A DNA stretch of 64,000 nucleotides from Bacteroidota bacterium (lineage in GTDB: Bacteria > Bacteroidota > Bacteroidia > Chitinophagales > Chitinophagaceae). The notes below the pieces were generated by a model, which made no database searches, was not told the origin of the DNA, and saw only the letters and a list, made by a program, of their open reading frames with translations. Of this stretch, positions 63,689-64,000 are shown one piece after another. The stretch covers positions 1 to 64,000 of the forward strand of contig JAFDXH010000206.1 in NCBI GenBank assembly GCA_018268075.1, written 5' to 3'. The translations under genes were made by a program, and so were the position numbers. Each line of letters opens with the position of its first letter. Positions within the stretch are counted from its first letter, which is position 1.

Positions 63689-64000
63689 TCAGGCCTTTTT
63701 AAACAAAACAGACACCCATTTTTCACGCTGGTAAACAGCTATTTTTTCGAATAGTTCCTCATTGAATACATTTACGATAGCAGGGATATCCGTTTCAAAA
63801 ATTCCGGAAATCAGCAAATACCCTTCTTCAACCAATGAATTATAGATGGCCATACAGGAATGCGCCAATACATTCATTGTAATATTAGCCAATACAATAT
63901 TGGCAGTGCAACCTGCCGGAATTGATTCAGCATGCAACACTTCTATTTTTGTGCAATTATTTATGATTACATTCTCATAAATATTCTCAATGCTCCATTT
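63689..64000 (-). CDS. prmA: Ribosomal protein L11 methyltransferase (partial, 5' end outside window)
   Basis: About 103 C-terminal residues, open to the window edge: an upstream 'KWSIENIYENVIINN' segment fits the 'D.d..s..nt.eN...N' nucleotide-binding stretch of PrmA, followed by 'IVLANITMNVLAHSCMAIYN', 'GYLLISGIF' and 'REKWVSVLFKKA'. 'LANI..NVL' is the family motif IV region. It trimethylates L11 using S-adenosylmethionine. The 79 nt separating it from plsY hold no feature apart from the plsY -7 candidate. Confidence 0.88.
   Translation of the reverse strand, partial: KWSIENIYENVIINNCTKIEVLHAESIPAGCTANIVLANITMNVLAHSCMAIYNSLVEEGYLLISGIFETDIPAIVNVFNEELFEKIAVYQREKWVSVLFKKA

Overview
The window reads as chromosome of a Bacteroidota bacterium, most likely family Chitinophagaceae (an inference from gene content, no 16S is present). 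Pointers are an AT-rich sequence, a SusC/SusD pair, a type IX secretion sorting domain, Bacteroidota-type promoters (TAnnTTTG at -7, TTG/TTTG at -33), weak Shine-Dalgarno sites and many lipoproteins and outer-membrane barrels. No phage, insertion sequence or CRISPR array is evident.

Layout. 1-485 is the 5' part of accA. 628-1238 is a glycine-rich DUF937-like gene with an apparent C-terminal frameshift. 1301-8053 (minus) is a complete reductive pyrimidine degradation operon, in transcription order: NCS1 permease, dihydropyrimidinase, beta-ureidopropionase-type amidohydrolase, PreT, PreA. A tRNA-Leu(CAG) and its terminator follow at 8176-8304. 8367-10326 holds an ECF sigma factor overlapping a protein with a cytoplasmic N-terminus, one inner-membrane helix, a long linker and a beta-barrel, which matches the dual membrane-spanning anti-sigma (Dma) architecture. 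An LVIVD-repeat lipoprotein and a small barrel protein come next.

12566-35497 is a sialoglycan utilisation locus. It has a divergent FadR/GntR regulator with a palindromic operator candidate in the susC promoter, SusC, SusD, a strong hairpin, then sialate lyase (nanA), sialate mutarotase/epimerase (nanM), an MFS transporter, two sialidases, an AGE-type GlcNAc 2-epimerase, a GH27 alpha-galactosidase, a GH29 alpha-fucosidase, an opposite-strand GMC oxidoreductase, an SGNH-esterase/GH20 fusion and a second GH20 hexosaminidase. Together they would deacetylate and trim sialylated, fucosylated, galactosylated glycans, import the sugars and convert Neu5Ac to ManNAc and GlcNAc.

35615-42500 (minus) has a T9SS cargo protein directly after a protein with about 26 repeats of 17 residues and an S74 chaperone domain, then a NarL-type response regulator and its TPR sensor kinase. 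42711-64000 is mostly housekeeping: dapD, a GT9 glycosyltransferase overlapping tsaC-like, outer-membrane proteins, a DEAD-box helicase, META lipoprotein, PdeM-like phosphoesterase, proline dehydrogenase, acyl-CoA thioesterase, plsC, rpsA (six S1 domains) with a strong terminator, thiolase, dnaG, an M48 protease lipoprotein, plsY and the 3' part of prmA. Two membrane micro-ORFs (34 and 32 codons) and a structured, palindrome-rich stretch upstream of rpsA are not explained by these genes.
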